From positions 164,718,138 to 164,782,137 of the forward strand of contig JAPTHN010000001.1 in NCBI GenBank assembly GCA_026936325.1: a stretch of DNA of 64,000 bases, given 5' to 3'. The notes beneath the pieces were generated by a model. That model ran no database searches and had not been told where the DNA came from. It worked only from the letters and a program-made list of their open reading frames with translations. Source of the DNA: Platynereis dumerilii. Lineage: Eukaryota > Annelida > Polychaeta > Phyllodocida > Nereididae. The position numbers and the translations under genes are program-made. Below are positions 63,602-64,000 of the stretch, piece by piece; the stretch's first letter is position 1, and each line of letters opens with the position of its first letter.

Positions 63602-64000
63602 GTATGTGAAATTTTACATGCATTTTTGACATTTTACTGTTCAGAATAATGTATGGCAGGCAGTGGGAACTGAAAATAATTTATGCCCTCCGAATTTACA
63701 TAAAATTCAGGACAGTAACTTAGAATTTAAATAAGAAGTAGGCCTAACCAAATCTGTTTTTGACTGGTGATAGTGCATAATCTATAATTAATTCTAACAA
63801 TGCATTAAACGCCTGTGCTTCACCTTGTTAACATTGAAATGTTGGGTTTGGTGATGTAGTTTTCACAAATTAATTTTCCAGTTTGCGTTCTTCATATTGG
63901 ATCATCAGATTCTTGGCTATTTCCTGCTAATCCTGGGCATTCTCACTGTCGTCACTAATGGACCTTCAAATCCAGAAACTTTATGAAAGGCATTATAAAC
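63602..64000. other. presumed intron to window end
   Basis: AT-rich, no feature seen. Confidence 0.3.

Overview
This is a non-coding-rich stretch of an animal nuclear genome. It is AT-rich and has GT-AG introns, TATA boxes and AATAAA signals. Very many transposons of several classes lie nested in one another. The mix (Polinton, DIRS-type element, CR1-like LINE, many hAT-type MITEs, tRNA-headed SINEs, minisatellites) fits a marine invertebrate such as an echinoderm, hemichordate, amphioxus or mollusc. I cannot name the species. No complete host gene is visible, only isolated exon candidates (about 1.5, 39.3, 46.2, 49.8, 62.9 and 63.5 kb), so the window probably covers large introns or intergenic DNA.

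Layout: 0.4-6.5 kb is a cluster of small hAT-type elements, several with exact 8-bp target duplications, followed by a TIR element filled with ~140-bp tandem repeats. 7.1-8.4 kb holds a duplicated octamer motif and SINEs. 9.4-17.7 kb is one 8.3-kb element with 31-bp perfect terminal inverted repeats and no recognisable transposase; further repeats sit inside it. 17.9-20.9 kb is a ~3-kb TIR element carrying a ~190-bp tandem array. 22-24.3 kb holds MITEs.

24,289-38,177 is a nearly whole Polinton/Maverick, flanked by the 6-bp direct repeat CATCGC and inserted into a MITE. Rightward genes: a spliced acidic repeat protein driven by a duplicated TATA promoter, a Cys-pair/poly-Pro segment, protein-primed DNA polymerase B, packaging ATPase, small conserved proteins, chromodomain integrase, minor capsid, pVI/pX-like protein, major capsid and adenain-like protease. 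Two leftward genes meet them tail to tail: a small membrane protein and a spliced CARD-like plus double-PC4 protein. This last gene is the most unusual thing in the window.

40.3-41.5 kb is a palindromic E-box minisatellite with duplicated SINEs. 42-45.85 kb is a nearly full CR1-like LINE whose 3' UTR repeats a ~20-nt motif five times. 46.7-47.4 kb is an old LINE fragment, and 47.6-48.6 kb is rich in TGACGTCA. 50.6-51.9 kb is a recent 634-bp tandem duplication. 55.85-56.14 kb is a SINE with a perfect 14-bp target duplication. 57,546-62,695 is a structurally complete DIRS-type tyrosine-recombinase retroelement with split terminal repeats and an internal complementary region. Two host-like exon candidates follow it.
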